NCBI RefSeq assembly: GCF_016906535.1
Contig: NC_057382.1
Location: forward strand, 1,674,001 to 1,738,000
From: Rhizoctonia solani
Taxonomy: Eukaryota > Basidiomycota > Agaricomycetes > Cantharellales > Ceratobasidiaceae
Direction of reading: 5' to 3'
DNA length: 64,000 nucleotides
A program made the position numbers and the translations under genes. The notes beneath the pieces were generated by a model. The model was not told where the DNA came from. It ran no database searches and saw nothing but the letters and a program-made list of their open reading frames with translations. Below are positions 1 to 11,745 of the stretch, one piece after another (position 1 is the stretch's first letter; every line of letters begins with the position of its first letter).

Positions 1-1413
1 TGGCGCTCATATCTTCCGCTCGTAATCCCACTGATATTGGTTCAAGCATCTAAAAGAACCTCCCCACATGTGATCCCAACAGAACCGTGGACATCCCCTG
101 GCGGCAGCGTCCGAGTTCTGGCTCGTACAGATAGCACCACAGGTGTGGTCGTAGTTGCGGAAAACCTGATTGATAAATTTAGGTATTTACGATGCGACCA
201 CTCTTTGCTTGGCGGAATGTGGATTGCCGGTAGTCGTAGTCCCTTAAATACCCATGGCTTAGGAGATAGTATCTATACCGCGTTCGTTCTACAAGAAGCG
301 ATCAGGATAGTGGAACGCCCAGATAGTCGCAAAGAACAGGATCGTTCCTTGATCATGTGAGTAATAAGTATCTACCCCCTGTACAAATTCCTGAGCGAGA
401 GATACAGCGGTCTTGGAGTGGGAGTTGCTGCAGGCGCCCTCCAATCGCACGGCTCCTCCGTCACGGTAGTAGAAATTGATCCTGCGGTCTATAATTATGC
501 CCGCGAATATTTTGGACTTCCCGAACCGAATGGTGGGGTTTTCCTAGAGGATGCACGAGGCTGGGTCGATAGGCGCGCAAGAACGGTCACTGATGGCCAT
601 TACACTGAACCCGGAAATGCAACGCAAGTCCTCCAAGGGGCGACCAGCACCCGAGAAGATTTGTTCGATTACATCATCCATGATTGTTTCTCCGGGGGAA
701 GTGTGCCTACCTTCCTATTTTCCACTGGCTTTTTTGAGGGAGTCAAAAGACTCTTGAAGACAGATGGAGTTTTAGCAGTGGTGAGTTTGGCGCCCACTTT
801 CACAACGCAAAATCGCGGAATTTATGACAATATATGCGTAGAACTTTGCTGGGAAACTGGGCTCGGATCCTGCCCATGCTATTTTGAACACACTCCTGAG
901 CGTATTTGATAGTTGCCGTGTGTTCCACGACAAAGTTGTCTATGAGCCCGGCAAGGAGCCTGAATCAGGAGAACATGACGACTTCTTAAATATGGTCAGC
1001 GCTCAATTACATTCCTTTGTCTCCCAAAGCCAACTAATCCCGCGCGCATATCTCTCTACAGGTCTACTTCTGTAACAATGCCCCAGCACTTAAATTCAGA
1101 GACCCCGTAGAAAAAGATTTTCTGGGCTCCTTCTTGCGCCAGCACATTTTGACCACCATGGACCGACGTGAAGTTACCTTTGATCATATCCGTGGTAATG
1201 CAACCGCACCAGTTGGAAAGCCTTTGCCGAACGTTGAGGGTGAGGCGCGTTGGGTACTCAAGGACGGAGACCAACGTCTAGGAGAGTGGCAAAAGGCTAC
1301 CGGATTAGAACACTGGAAAGGTATGAGCAAACTGCTGGTGCCTATCATTACGCTCACATCTGTATTTAGTTATGCGCCATGTTATGGCGGACGAGATTTG
1401 GGAGTCTTATTGA
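1..1413 (+). CDS. Spermidine-synthase-like methyltransferase-fold membrane protein, 3' part
   Basis: The window opens inside this gene. The exons are 1..356, 408..780, 842..994, 1062..1320 and 1370..1413. They join in one uninterrupted frame of 395 codons including the stop, and all four introns are GT-AG and 49-67 nt long. The first residues are hydrophobic (end of a membrane segment). The SAM-binding motif GLGVGVAAGAL is completed across the first splice, followed by an acidic VVEID strand and the later DYIIHDCFSGG block. That order is the Rossmann core of spermine/spermidine synthases. A membrane region fused to this core is typical of a fungal family of unknown substrate, so true aminopropyl transfer is not implied. 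The C-terminus (WESY) comes from a 44-nt last exon. The fold is secure; the substrate is unknown. Confidence 0.85.
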
Positions 1414-1512
1414 TTTTGAAGAGTAGAAAGGATCATCAGATAGAACAAGAGTTTCATTCAAGGGACTAGCACTGCTGCGATGTACAAAAATCTATTGATA
1501 AATTTGGCCAAA

Positions 1513-3575
1513 CTATAATTTGGCGGGAGTTTCCCTCAGACGTGCACCAGACAAAGTTTCATCTTTGACGCGTGTTAGTACGGGACCTTCTCTGCTTCTC
1601 TGAGTTAGAGTGCCAAGAGAAAACTCACAGTTGGTATAATAAAGGGAGTCTTGAGGCACTGCAACAATATGGCTCTTTAGTGATGTCGTATCGACCATTG
1701 CCGGCACAACATCCTTAATAGTTGGTGCGCCGAGTAAACGCAGGTTCATCTCGAACTCGTCCTGAAAAACCAAATCGAATCGTAAGGTTATCAAAGTAAC
1801 GGGATTATATGCTTACATGAAGTATCTGGAGAGCTGCCTCCACCCCTTCTTGTCCATAAGAGGAGTACGCATAAATGAACGGTCGCCCAACACCAACCGC
1901 AGTGGCGCCCATCGCAATCGCCTTCAATACGTCAGTTGCCCTGCGAACACCGCCATCTACATAAATCTCAAACTTGGGGTTCGGGAACAGGCCACGTTCG
2001 CGCAGAGCGGTAACCACTTCTTCGAGAACTTCAATACCAGAGCGCGATGTATCGAGCTGACGACCGCCATGATTGGATAGTACTATCCCAGCACAACCAC
2101 ATTCGGCAGCGAGCACCGCATCCTCCCAACACTGAACTCCCTTGAGGACGATAGGCACTACGAGCTATTTAGTACACTAGAGCAATCTAGGCTAACACGC
2201 AAACTTTACTTTTAGTAATACTCTTGAACCAGTCGATATCCCTCCATGACAGCCCAGGATCTATGAATGACTAGGTAGCTGTTGGTTGGATGTTCGGCCC
2301 ACCCAGGATACTTTAAACAAACTTACGCTAATTGCTCTCGCCGCACCTTGGCTACGATCTATCCCTGCAGCTCCCCTTTGCACCTCGCTCCCTTCATCTT
2401 CGAATTTCTGACGCATGTCCTTCTCACGGCGACCGAGCTGTGGAGCGTCTACTGTGATAAATAGGCCTTTGATTCCTCGTTTTTCTGCATGCTGTACGAT
2501 TCGCTTCGTAATCGCACGATCTTTGTTGACATACCTGTGGAAATATCTCTAGCATGAGGCATGATACCTGTTCAGATAAAGTTGACATACAGCTGCATGA
2601 ATTGCACTTGATCTGGCGCAGCAGTATCTCTTATCTCATCAAACGAACAGGATGCAAGAGTTGGTATCTAAAATAGAGCAGGGAATCAACTTCCTAGCAA
2701 CTCGAACGATCTGACTATACATACCATCTGGATAACACCATATTTAGCAGCTGCACGAGTCAAGTTTAGCTCCCCCTCGGGGTGCCCAAGTTTGCCCAAA
2801 GCTGTTGCGGTCTGTTCAAGTCAGTGACTAACAAGTATATACTCTTCCCATCAGAAAACTTACAATATATACAGGCATGCTGGACTTTTGTCCCAAAATT
2901 GTTGTAGACCAATCGACTTTGGTCACGTCGCGCAACACACGAGGGCGGAACCAGATACGTTGATATGCAGCATGGTTTTCTCGGTGCGTAATTTCATCAT
3001 CTGCAGCTGAAGAGTAGTATGCCCATGCTTTCTCGGGCATCACAGCTCTTGCAATAGCTTCGAAGTCATGCAAATTTAGGCACTCGCTCAACGGAGGTCG
3101 TTGGGCTACGCGCTTAAGGCGGGCTTCTTCTTCAGGAGTCATTTCTTTAATGACTTTGGTGATCGTTCTAGGGTCAATTTTACCCAAGCTTGAGATTAAA
3201 AAAATTAGCTCTTGTGGTAATCATGGTGACTGAAGGACGACGTACTGTTTTTCCTTGGGTAAATTGGTCGTAATGGCATCAGGAGGATGAATGGGGTCAT
3301 ATTCCTCACTGTACTCCACCGTCAGGACATATCTTTATTGAACAGAATGAACATACGTAGCATCTTTCCCCGCATATTTGAGAATGATTTTGCTTCCTCC
3401 AGGGTGGTCGTCGAGAAATTCAGTTACATCATAGACATGGCCTGGGAATGCACAGTGAGATGCCTACGAAATAATATCCACTTAAGTAGGATTGACTCAC
3501 CGTGTACAACGATCCAGCAACTGTCACGGTGTTGTGTTTGGCCACAGCCTCAGCAGTAAGCATCTCCTCAGGCAT
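1513..3575 (-). CDS. CYB2: Flavocytochrome b2-type L-lactate dehydrogenase (one apparent frameshift)
   Basis: Ten exons: 3501..3575, 3357..3441, 3246..3308, 2864..3188, 2725..2811, 2591..2667, 2327..2534, 2210..2270, 1817..2157 and 1513..1761. The N-terminal half is a cytochrome b5 domain: DSCWIVVHG, then the heme ligand in DDHPGGS. The FMN domain follows: [34 protein letters not shown], the catalytic SNHGGRQLD (His base and Arg) and the phosphate-binding GVGRPFIYA. Family knowledge: L-lactate is oxidised in the mitochondrial intermembrane space and electrons pass to cytochrome c. I see no transit peptide before the b5 domain, so the compartment is uncertain. The exons total 1571 nt, one short of a frame. 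The break lies between KHNT and DSCW near 3528 (a GG/CC pair); one more C would give KHNTRDSCW. Without it translation stops after about 30 residues. Confidence 0.86.
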
Positions 3576-4971
3576 TTTCCCACAGTGACAGCAAATTCAG
3601 TTGTGGAGAGTAGTGGTCAATAGCGTCCGGCAAAGTTGCAAGTTATTTATCACAGCTTGGAGATAAGCCCAGGAATATCCCTCGTGGAGGTCACACGTAA
3701 GTTGTATCCGAGGAGAATGAACGCTCGCCTGAAGACCGTCTGTCAGCTGGGTGGTTAGAATTAGAAGACCTCTCCGGACCGGTTGGGCTCGAGGCTCCCA
3801 AAACGGGAAGATGATCGGCGATTATATCAGCTATTTCTCCACACAACTCAATCCTCGTCTCTTCATTGGACAGTTGGCCGGGATTATTCGGAGCTTGTGA
3901 GTGTGAAAGAAAGCGACATCTTGAAATTATTATATGATAAGTTTGGGCTACTGAACCAATCTTGGGTAAGAAAGGACGGACATGTAAAATTGCAAGGCGC
4001 CCAACGAAACTGGAGCCCCCAAATCTCCCTCTCGAAATAATAAACCAAATTGTTTTGTGCATCAAACGTATGAGGTAGGTCGACAATAATCCCTACGGGC
4101 TTCTACGAGGTTCCTGTGGTACACGTGGGTTCCTAACTAAACGATAACCAGCAGAGTGTGTGTGTGCCTATCACATTAGTCAACGGAGGTGAACGGCAAT
4201 AAAGTCCCCGATTGATTTGTAGTTGGTGGGCCATAATACAACTAAAACTATGTTCAACCCCATGCAACATCTCTTCCGCCCCTTCAATATCAAGAGAGCG
4301 GGATTAGCACATAAATATCCAAATATGAGTAATGAAAGAATATGAGAGCGAAAAAAGCATAGAGTTTCCCGCTCAATTTCATTAGACGTTGGTTAGTACA
4401 CAGTTCGAAAGTAGACTGTATGCGTTATGAAGAAAGTTCACCTATATGGCGTCATCCATTGTTTACCTATATTCATAAATTTTTCATGGAGTTCATGAAG
4501 TCAAATTTACCAAAAAAAAAAACCCCCCTCACAGTCACAATTCACTCAAGCGGTTCGGCCTCGAACGGTTGATGCCTTCGGTTCTACAACAACAATTCGA
4601 GTAGGGATGTAATATATCGGAGTTAAGGGAAAATAAATACATGTATTTATGATGATGGATTGGTGTGATATGTGAATGTATCCGGGTAAAAAATACGGAG
4701 GGCATTGTCCAGAAGAAAGCAATCGATTCGGCCAGGTTATAGTTTTGCAATGGGCTAACGCGGTCTAAATACACTGCCCATAGATGTGGATATATTCACT
4801 TGATCCGGGCTAGATATCTAGGCATATACAAGGGTAAGCACATATACGATGCCGGTTCCAAGCATAAAGATTTTAGTACATAGTACGTGTAATTCAAATA
4901 CATAATTATTCACAATTATTACATGTATTTTCATAAGACCCAGGGAAACCACAGAGATCCGTATCCAGCTA
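3576..4971. other. Gene-free interval with an F-box-like relic
   Basis: No convincing gene. On the plus strand around 4010-4075 there is a short in-frame stretch resembling an F-box core (LPLEIINQIVLC) followed by a plausible donor, but no start or continuation could be found. The opposite strand is open over 3691..4086 without recognisable similarity. The stretch from about 4400 to 4960 is AT-rich and includes an A10/C6 run near 4510. It probably holds the promoter of CYB2 and the 3' region of the arrestin-like gene. Confidence 0.4.
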
Positions 4972-6468
4972 TCAGACGCGCATTGGCATATAGACGGTAT
5001 GCTTTTTCAGTAATGCAGCGGGACTTGGCATCGCATCAAGGTCCGGGGCATCTGGGTGCTCAATCGCAATACCAGATCCCGAGACGAATGCGACCATAAC
5101 TTTATGATCAATATATGCGACCTCTGGTTCTATGGTTGATGGCAAGGAAACTCTAAGCGAGTACTAATGAAACTATATGTCAGCTGGCTGGTCGGATCCT
5201 GATCATAAACAAACGTACAGATACTCTTGCCGCTCGCGGGACTGTCCAACTTCTCCAAATCTCCCTTGGTATCTCCACGTTTCCGGTGAAACTCAACACC
5301 TGGCCACGACTTTCCGTTTTATTCAGCATGTCCGATGTGCGGAGGGTCTGGTGGGCCACAATGTTTTCTTCGCTCACGGTCGAGCCTCGTGCGGTTACAC
5401 TGACGGTTCGAACCAACCGTATAGATATATGCGGCGCAAGGGCCAATAGTGTTTCGATCGGATGCCCCGAAGACGACAGCCATAGGTTAAAGGGTATCGA
5501 TCTGCTATGGCAAAGAGAAACCAGTGATGGATATGCAAACTATCGCTCGAGTCAGCATATCATCGCCTATAGCTGACGGCCGAGCCGACTTACGTGCGCA
5601 TTGACATGGGAGAGTTCGGACTTTCCCTCGGCTATCCGACGAGTGACCAGCTTAATTATCCTCATATCAAACGGAGATTCTACGGGCGGTTCTTCTGAAG
5701 TCGACTCGAGTGATGGAAGAAACTCATTTCCTTCACAAGGTAGAGGTAGATAGAATACCTCGGTCTCGACCCTGACCAGCCGCTTTGATGAGTAAATTGG
5801 AATCAAGGATTGGGAAATCCAACATACGAGGAACTATGATGCCAACCCGTGCGATGCACAGTAACAACAACCTTGTACCTAACTCGAACGTGTCCTTCTG
5901 ATACTGCGCCGATAAAAGAAGGCGGTAAGGGTGTTTCTTCGTCCTTCCCGGTCGTTGGAAAGACCATAGAAAATGGCAACAGATTCGGCAGTGGAACGGG
6001 ATGTCCTCGAGCATACACGGACCACAGGATATTATGTTGGTCGAGTAATACCGTGGTTGAGTGTAATGTTGGCCTACACGTGCCTTCAATTACAGTTTTT
6101 ATTTCACCTCGAAGCTAAGCATGTCCACAACAGTGTTAGAGCAAACTTTCGGAAAAGCACAGATAAACATTATAGAAACGTACCGATAAGGTAATGCTTT
6201 CGATGTGGGCAGTTGAGCGCAAATACACTTCTCCTGAAATAATTCCTTCCCGTCCATACGCTGGAAGCCTGATTCCATCATGCCTAACTTGGTTGAAGCT
6301 CAAAGAAACAGCCTTTGATGGATATCTATATATGCAACCATCTTCTGGGTCGGACGAGACCGAGAATAGACTACTGGTCGCCGAACTAGAGGGAGAGGAA
6401 TGGGCCGAAGGGGTCCTCGAATAGGGAGGAGGTGCGTCGACAGATTGAGGAGGAAGGACGTGAAGCAT
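4972..6468 (-). pseudogene. Arrestin-like protein A, reading frame broken
   Basis: Exon blocks readable on the minus strand are 6184..6468, 5828..6114, 5594..5782, 5219..5501 and 4972..5163. The start is MLHVLPPQSV, followed by a proline-rich APPPYSRTPS leader and an arrestin N-domain (IISGEVYLRS, ITLSLRGEIKTVIEG). Later come VRYKVVVTVHRTG and the C-domain pieces SIPFNLWLSSSGHP and EIPREIWRSWTV, ending in VYMPMRV. The frame does not carry through. One base is missing near 5828-5840 at the splice to RLVRVETEVF, and frames disagree again inside 5594..5782, where the join to TSIPFNL needs a different frame. Fungal arrestin-like proteins usually act as adaptors that recruit ubiquitin ligases to membrane cargo. 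It is either a decaying copy or a gene with several assembly indels. Its relative at 9940..11745 is better preserved. Confidence 0.6.
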
Positions 6469-6909
6469 TGTATAGTAAGCCCGAAAGGAGGGGTGGGTAA
6501 CCGTACCCCGCGGATACGTAGAGTATAAATGCATAGCGAGTGAATCATAGACCCGGGACCCATGATCGCAAATCGTCCAGATTCCTAGTCTCACCGTGCC
6601 CTAAGAATACATTTTTGACAACGTTTGGCAAATGAATACCTTCGCGGACAGTGGTTGCCGAGCGCTTTCTAATGAGCGAACAGTATTCGGCGAGTCCAAC
6701 CGGCAGGCTCGGGTGACATTTATAGCCGACAGCAAACACGCTACCCGGAAACTTGTAACAGGCATGTTACGCTTACAAGATCAAAAGGCTCTGATTGCAT
6801 TTATAGGTTAGGACGTCATAGACAAATAATTCGTTTTGGGTGTGACCTTTGCTTTGGACTCTCCCACTCTACACGATTTTCCCAAGCAACGAGAAAGTAG
6901 TCTACGGTC

Positions 6910-7565
6910 ATGCTACCGATACCTGGGAAACAGAAAGAGCCCAGACATCGCTATCGAGGTCACAGGAGGTTAGTCTGTCGAGCAAACTCGCAATTTCAAG
7001 CTTCTCACTTGATGTCGTCCCTTAGAGACAGTTTTCATCCTTTGGACGTGTCGGAAATGGTAGAGCTTCGTGCCCGCGGGAGGACGTTCTACGGCGCGTA
7101 CGCTCGTACCGCACTCGGGTGAGTGCATGTTCCGCTGAGATGCCGGAAAACGACCAATAACCGGACATAATTAGAAACCTGGGGTACAGCGCCGTGGTTT
7201 TAAAGCTGTTCGATAGGCGATTTTACCGAAGTAAGTGGAAGCACACGCGTGTATCACTATCACATCTAAAAGGATTCGTGTGGTTTCCATTAGTCGGATT
7301 GTTATACGTCATCTTGGCTATTTTACTGTTTATCGTTTCGATTGTTCGAAGAAAACACTCGCGGCATGATTTCAGTGATGTACATGCCGCTCACGGACGC
7401 TTCGACGGAAATCGTGTTGCGCAAAATGAGGAAAGGCCAAATCCGCAGCCGGGAAAGAGGATCTTCGGACGTCCGTTCGTAACCGCGGGTTGGGTCGTAG
7501 TATTCTTGACAGCCGTGGTAGCTATAATTGAGATCACACTCTTAATTTTCTTGCTTCAAATCTAG
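6910..7565 (+). CDS. DUF202-family small membrane protein
   Basis: Exons 6910..7118, 7175..7230 and 7273..7565 give 185 residues with no break; the second intron is only 42 nt. The conserved signature ELRARGRTFYGAYARTALG around residues 50-70 is the DUF202 amphipathic start. It is followed by two strong hydrophobic segments (FPLVGLLYVILAILLFIVSI and WVVVFLTAVVAIIEITLLIF) separated by a charged loop. DUF202 occurs alone or in VTC-type vacuolar proteins; the sequence does not tell which role applies here. The first ATG in frame was taken, but an internal ATG (MSSLRDSFHP, about 7012) is equally possible. It lies between two minus-strand genes. Confidence 0.72.
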
Positions 7566-7726
7566 ACGTCCCGCTTCGATTAATGCCTATGTTTCAGCCT
7601 CGATTTCGCCTGTTGTACAACATGTATTTGTAGAGTGGTGTGGTGTGGCGACACAAATGGTAAAATATGGTGAACGCAAAGCGAGAGACGTCTAGGATAA
7701 ATACCGCAGATGCTAGGCATAGTGCT

Positions 7727-9100
7727 TCAATTGCGTTTTCCCGGGTTCGCCCGAGCTCGGGCGCGAGCCTCTGCCTCCTGCTGCTCCCGCGCCTTCCTGG
7801 CAGCATCCTTGACCCCATCTCGAAGGGCACGCAGACTATCGGTGAACGTGGGTGCTGTCGTAACTTTGGCTCCGGGAGGAGGCGCAGGCTTGTCCACGAT
7901 GTTGTACCTCTTGCGAATTGATGGAACCTTGACCAATGCGTTTTGGATAAGCATGAATACACCATTGGCAACAAAATAAACAAGTACGCCCTGTCATAAT
8001 GTTTAGTACGAATGCGGGATTGATACGCACCACGACTACTTACCGCAGGGAGATAGGAAACAATCGGAATGGTAATCAGAGAAAGAACTCGGAAAAAGTT
8101 ACGAGTATGGCCAGCCGCACCCGCCTGTGCATCTATAGCGGATGTCTACCCATTCTACCTCAATATTTATCCACACCACACATAACAAGATTCCCTCACC
8201 TCGAGCAAAATCAACATCGACGCCGAACTCAGTATGGGAAGCGCCCACGTCGGATCCGCAACCGTCAAATCGGTGAACCAGCCAATCCCACCTTCCTTGA
8301 GCGTAGGCAACCCCGCATTACACACGTTCCGAATCCCAAAAAAGAACGACAGGGCAACAGGCATCTGGACCAACGGACCCAACAGCCCCTTGAACGGATT
8401 CGCACCCGCCGACTCGAGCAACTTTTGAGCTCTGAACCCAGCGTGCTGCAAAGCTGCGGAATCACCCGCATCCCGCGCTCGCTTTATTTGATCGGTCAAG
8501 ACCGCGAGCTGGGGCTGAACACGGGCAAGTCTGCTGGCGTTGCCTACGAGCTTCAGGTTGAGCGGGAGCAAAGACGTGCGAACGATGGCTGTGAGAAGGA
8601 AGATCGAAGCCCACCAAGGTAGGCCGGTTTGAACGTGAAGAAACTCGAGTGCGGTTTGGACCCATCCGGACGGCCAGGCTCCTCCAAACCCGTTGGCCGC
8701 AAAGTCGCCCAGTTGGTGCGCTGCTGGAGAAGATGAGAGGGCATCGAGGGTGCTCGAGGTGACATCGGGCGAAATTATGTTTGGCTCGGCTTGCGTGACT
8801 TCGATGGGCGGTGAGACAGGAGCGTCGATCCCAGCCACACTTTCTACTGGCTCGGGCGTTGTTGTGTCAGGCGATGGTTGCGTTGGAGCTGGGGTAGTTG
8901 GCTTAGACGATCCCCATAAGGCCACAGCGACAGAGTCCTAGAGGCTGATACTCCAAGAGTCGGATTAGTTCCTAGCCTGTAAGCGGGTCGAGCAAAGCCT
9001 GGAGGTCAATATGAATTATGTCCATTCAAAGTTTTACCACTCGATAACCCACCTTGACTGGCCGCGGCGATGCTCAATTTTCGGGACAACGGAAGTGTTC
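7727..9100 (-). CDS. OXA1: Mitochondrial inner-membrane insertase OXA1 (one apparent frameshift)
   Basis: Exons 8200..8971, 8044..8145 and 7727..7990, plus an upstream exon ending at 9053 that encodes RRTLPLSRKLSIAAASQ, an Arg/Ser-rich mitochondrial presequence. The YidC/Oxa1 core is clear: WWASIFLLTAIVRTSLLPLN, the cytosolic helical hairpin with KLLESAGANPFKGLLGPLVQ, MPVALSFFFGIRN, then FFRVLSLITIPIVSYLPA and VLVYFVANGVF. A basic coiled tail ends NPGKRN; such tails bind the mitoribosome. The exon 8200..8971 is one base short. The natural N-terminal frame reads LSLWPYG and then must shift to GSSKPTT at the C4 run 8912..8915, where one extra base restores the frame. No in-frame ATG was found for the first exon, so the true start is unresolved. 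The gene is normally needed for respiration, so a real knockout would be surprising. Confidence 0.82.
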
Positions 9101-9939
9101 TACGTACGATCAGTCCAGTTTTGAATATATCAAGAGTGCATAATTACCCTCGAAGACCAGTCTGACGAGTAGCTCGTAAAAGCAGCATATTTGGTGGTTA
9201 ATTTCAGGTGGGAGGAATGAATTGTGATGTAACGTGGGTGCGATCAGAGCGATCGTGTAATCGTGGAACTGTATATGACCACAATTCGTGGAGGCCTGGG
9301 ATTCAACTCCCTTTACCAATGATACTGCATGAGAATGTCGGCCTTGTGATGGCTAAATGATTAGAGCGACCGGCATCTTTGCGGTTCTCAATTATTTCTT
9401 GGTCCCGATTTTGCCCCAAGAAGGTATCTCGGTCGGCGCTCCCGAGTATACTAGTTTCGAACGCTCATCGGGTATATGTTACATATAGCTTCTGTCCTAT
9501 CCGACGACCATACCAAACAAACGTTCATATTTATGCAACAAAAAAATAACAGCAATACAAAACACGACCCATGCATATGTTACAGACTGTTGGAGCCCCT
9601 GTTGGGATTCCAAACATGCTACCATCAACAAGACAAAAAAAAGTACCATTCCTCACACCGCCCCTATTTCATTCGGGGGTCGCTAGCCCCGAACTACGCG
9701 ACTTCCGTTTTGCCCATTCATACAAATCACCACCCTCCGCTCATAACAGCTTGCATCTCCGCCTCGCTGACGAGTATACACCGAATGGGAACAGCCTGTG
9801 TAACGCACGAAGAGGCGAAAGTTCAGGTGTAGGGGGCACAAGCGTCAAAGTGACGAAATCCTACACACCGAAATACGTCGAATCAACAACCGAGATATGT
9901 TCTCGAGATGAACTACTATACTGAGTAAACGCACCTTGA
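9101..9939. other. Intergenic region
   Basis: Lies between the 5' end of OXA1 and the 3' end of arrestin-like B. Open frames here have no recognisable domains and no splice-consistent extension. I see nothing else in it. Confidence 0.5.
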
Positions 9940-11745
9940 TCAGTAATCCCCCGGCTCTAAACCGCCAACTTGAAGCACGTCCTTCTCAGGGGTAACGCTC
10001 CCTTCCCAAGCGATCGCGAACCAATCTTTGCCTCCTTCGTAGTCCTTGACCCGTTCTACACCCGGAGGAAGTGGGCCCATGATGCTCGTTGCTCCGCCCG
10101 TCGTGCCCGCGCTCAAGACCGAGCGCAACGAGTTGGTTCGACGGAGGGACGTATAAGCCGGTGGAGCCCCGTTCGATCCCGGCGAACTACCGCTGCTACC
10201 ACTACCACTGCTGATATTGCTATTACCACCCGGACCTGAGACCTGTCCCTCGTAAACAACTTCGCACCCGCTCCTCCTCGAGCCCAGAACAACGCGCTCC
10301 ATCCTTCCTACACCACCGCAAATAACCCTCAACGCTCTTGCTCCTCGCACATCGACGCTGATTTGTCGTTGGATTTGGAGTCGGAGGACAGCTGGTTCCG
10401 CAAGCAAAGCGATTGGTATGTTGGGTTGTTTTGAGGGGCCCGGCCCGGCGTTGGTGGTAGTATTGGTGTTGGTGTTGGCAGCAGCAGCACTGGGCTTGGA
10501 AGCTGAGAGTTTCGAGGTCCCAGAGCTGATGGACAGACGACGCCCACGACGAGTCGGAGGCGGACATTCAGCGCTTAGTTGAAAGTGAAACGGAATAGCT
10601 TGAGAAAGCGGATGGAGGGGCGGAGTAGGAAGGACCAGCTGGGTGACCGATTCACGCTCGTCAATCAACCCGGCAAATCAAACGAGTTTAGCAGGACACC
10701 TACAGAACTCATAATCTCTCCGATGTCCGGACTCCGGGTGGGTACTCGTTCGGTGTAACTAGCCCACTCTCCAGGGCATGACTTTAGAGTGGAAATAACG
10801 GACGTATGTGTGTGGTGCGGGTGTGGCGCATAGGGTACGTATGTGAACGGGGTCGAGAGGCTGGAAAGGGAAGCAAAGTGTAAGTATCAGATTTGACAGC
10901 TCATGGATAGGATGGATGGATTGATGAATCGGGGAGAATAATAAATATGGATGATCGCTTAGCACGAAGAACTTCCAAGTAGGGGAGGGGAGACCAGGGG
11001 CGTTTCTACCCTGTTGATCTTCATTCCAAACCTTGGGGGCCGAGACTCACCTCTCCTTGCGCCCCACAAGTCCCTTCCATTTCCAGCGCACGACGACTAT
11101 AGCCTCGTACCGTACCCGGGCTGTCAACCCCGGAACGTCGACGATTGTTAACTCGTACGTCGGAGGGAGTGGCCGTGTGCGTCGAGTGGGCGGGTGGCCC
11201 CACGTATCGACATAGGTCTGGGGCAACGGCCACTTGAACGAGAGTGCATTCGGACAAGGTGGAGCGAACGATGAGCTGGATTCGGATGGATGGAGACGAA
11301 TGGTATGGTCGAGAAATGTGGTATTGGTGAGCCCGAGTCATGTATGGAGAGTTTAATGGTTCCAATGATCTGCTTTGGTGTTAAGAGGGAAAAAGAGACG
11401 ACAGAAATAAAGACACACCTTGAGTTCCACGCTGCCTATTCTGTCGAGGTACTTTTCGCCAAGCCTTACTGTGCCCCGTACCTTGGACCCTCTGGAATAT
11501 TCGGGGCCTTGAGCGGCGGATCGTGTAGCCGGTTGTCCGCCAAAGGAGACGGAGAAGCGCTTTGCATTGTACGAGAGAACTGAAGTGAGTTCTGCAGCAG
11601 TTGGAGGACCACGGACGAGCGTCTGCTCGACTGCTGTTGGACGAGGGGTGTATGCTGGGGTTGGCTCGACGGGTGGGGGTGTATGTTGGTCCTCTGCGGA
11701 ATGCGCACTCAATTCGTCCATATCCGGGGACGAATGAACTGTCAT
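9940..11745 (-). CDS. Arrestin-like protein B (one apparent frameshift)
   Basis: Exons 11419..11745, 11051..11369, 10704..10860 and 9940..10638 total 1502 nt, one short of 501 codons. The leader (MTVHSSPDMDELS) is followed by the N-domain (YSRGSKVRGTVRLGEKYLD, KIIGTIKLSIHD, FLDHTIRLHP) and LTARVRYEAIVVVRWKW. The C-domain has PFTYVPYAPHPHH, PFHFQLSAECPP, LALLAEPAVLRLQIQRQIS-type strands and a Gly/Ser/Asn-rich linker before APPAYTSLRR. The break is at an AAA (TTT on the coding strand) at 11314..11316, between IPHF and LDHT. One intron (10861..11050) is 190 nt, unusually long for this locus. The proline-rich entry and PPAY element suit binding to WW-domain ubiquitin ligases; that is inference from the family. 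Confidence 0.72.

Noticed and set aside
4010..4080. F-box-like LPLEIINQIVLC on the plus strand
   Set aside because: Only one exon-sized fragment, with no start and a stop upstream; kept as a relic note, not a gene.
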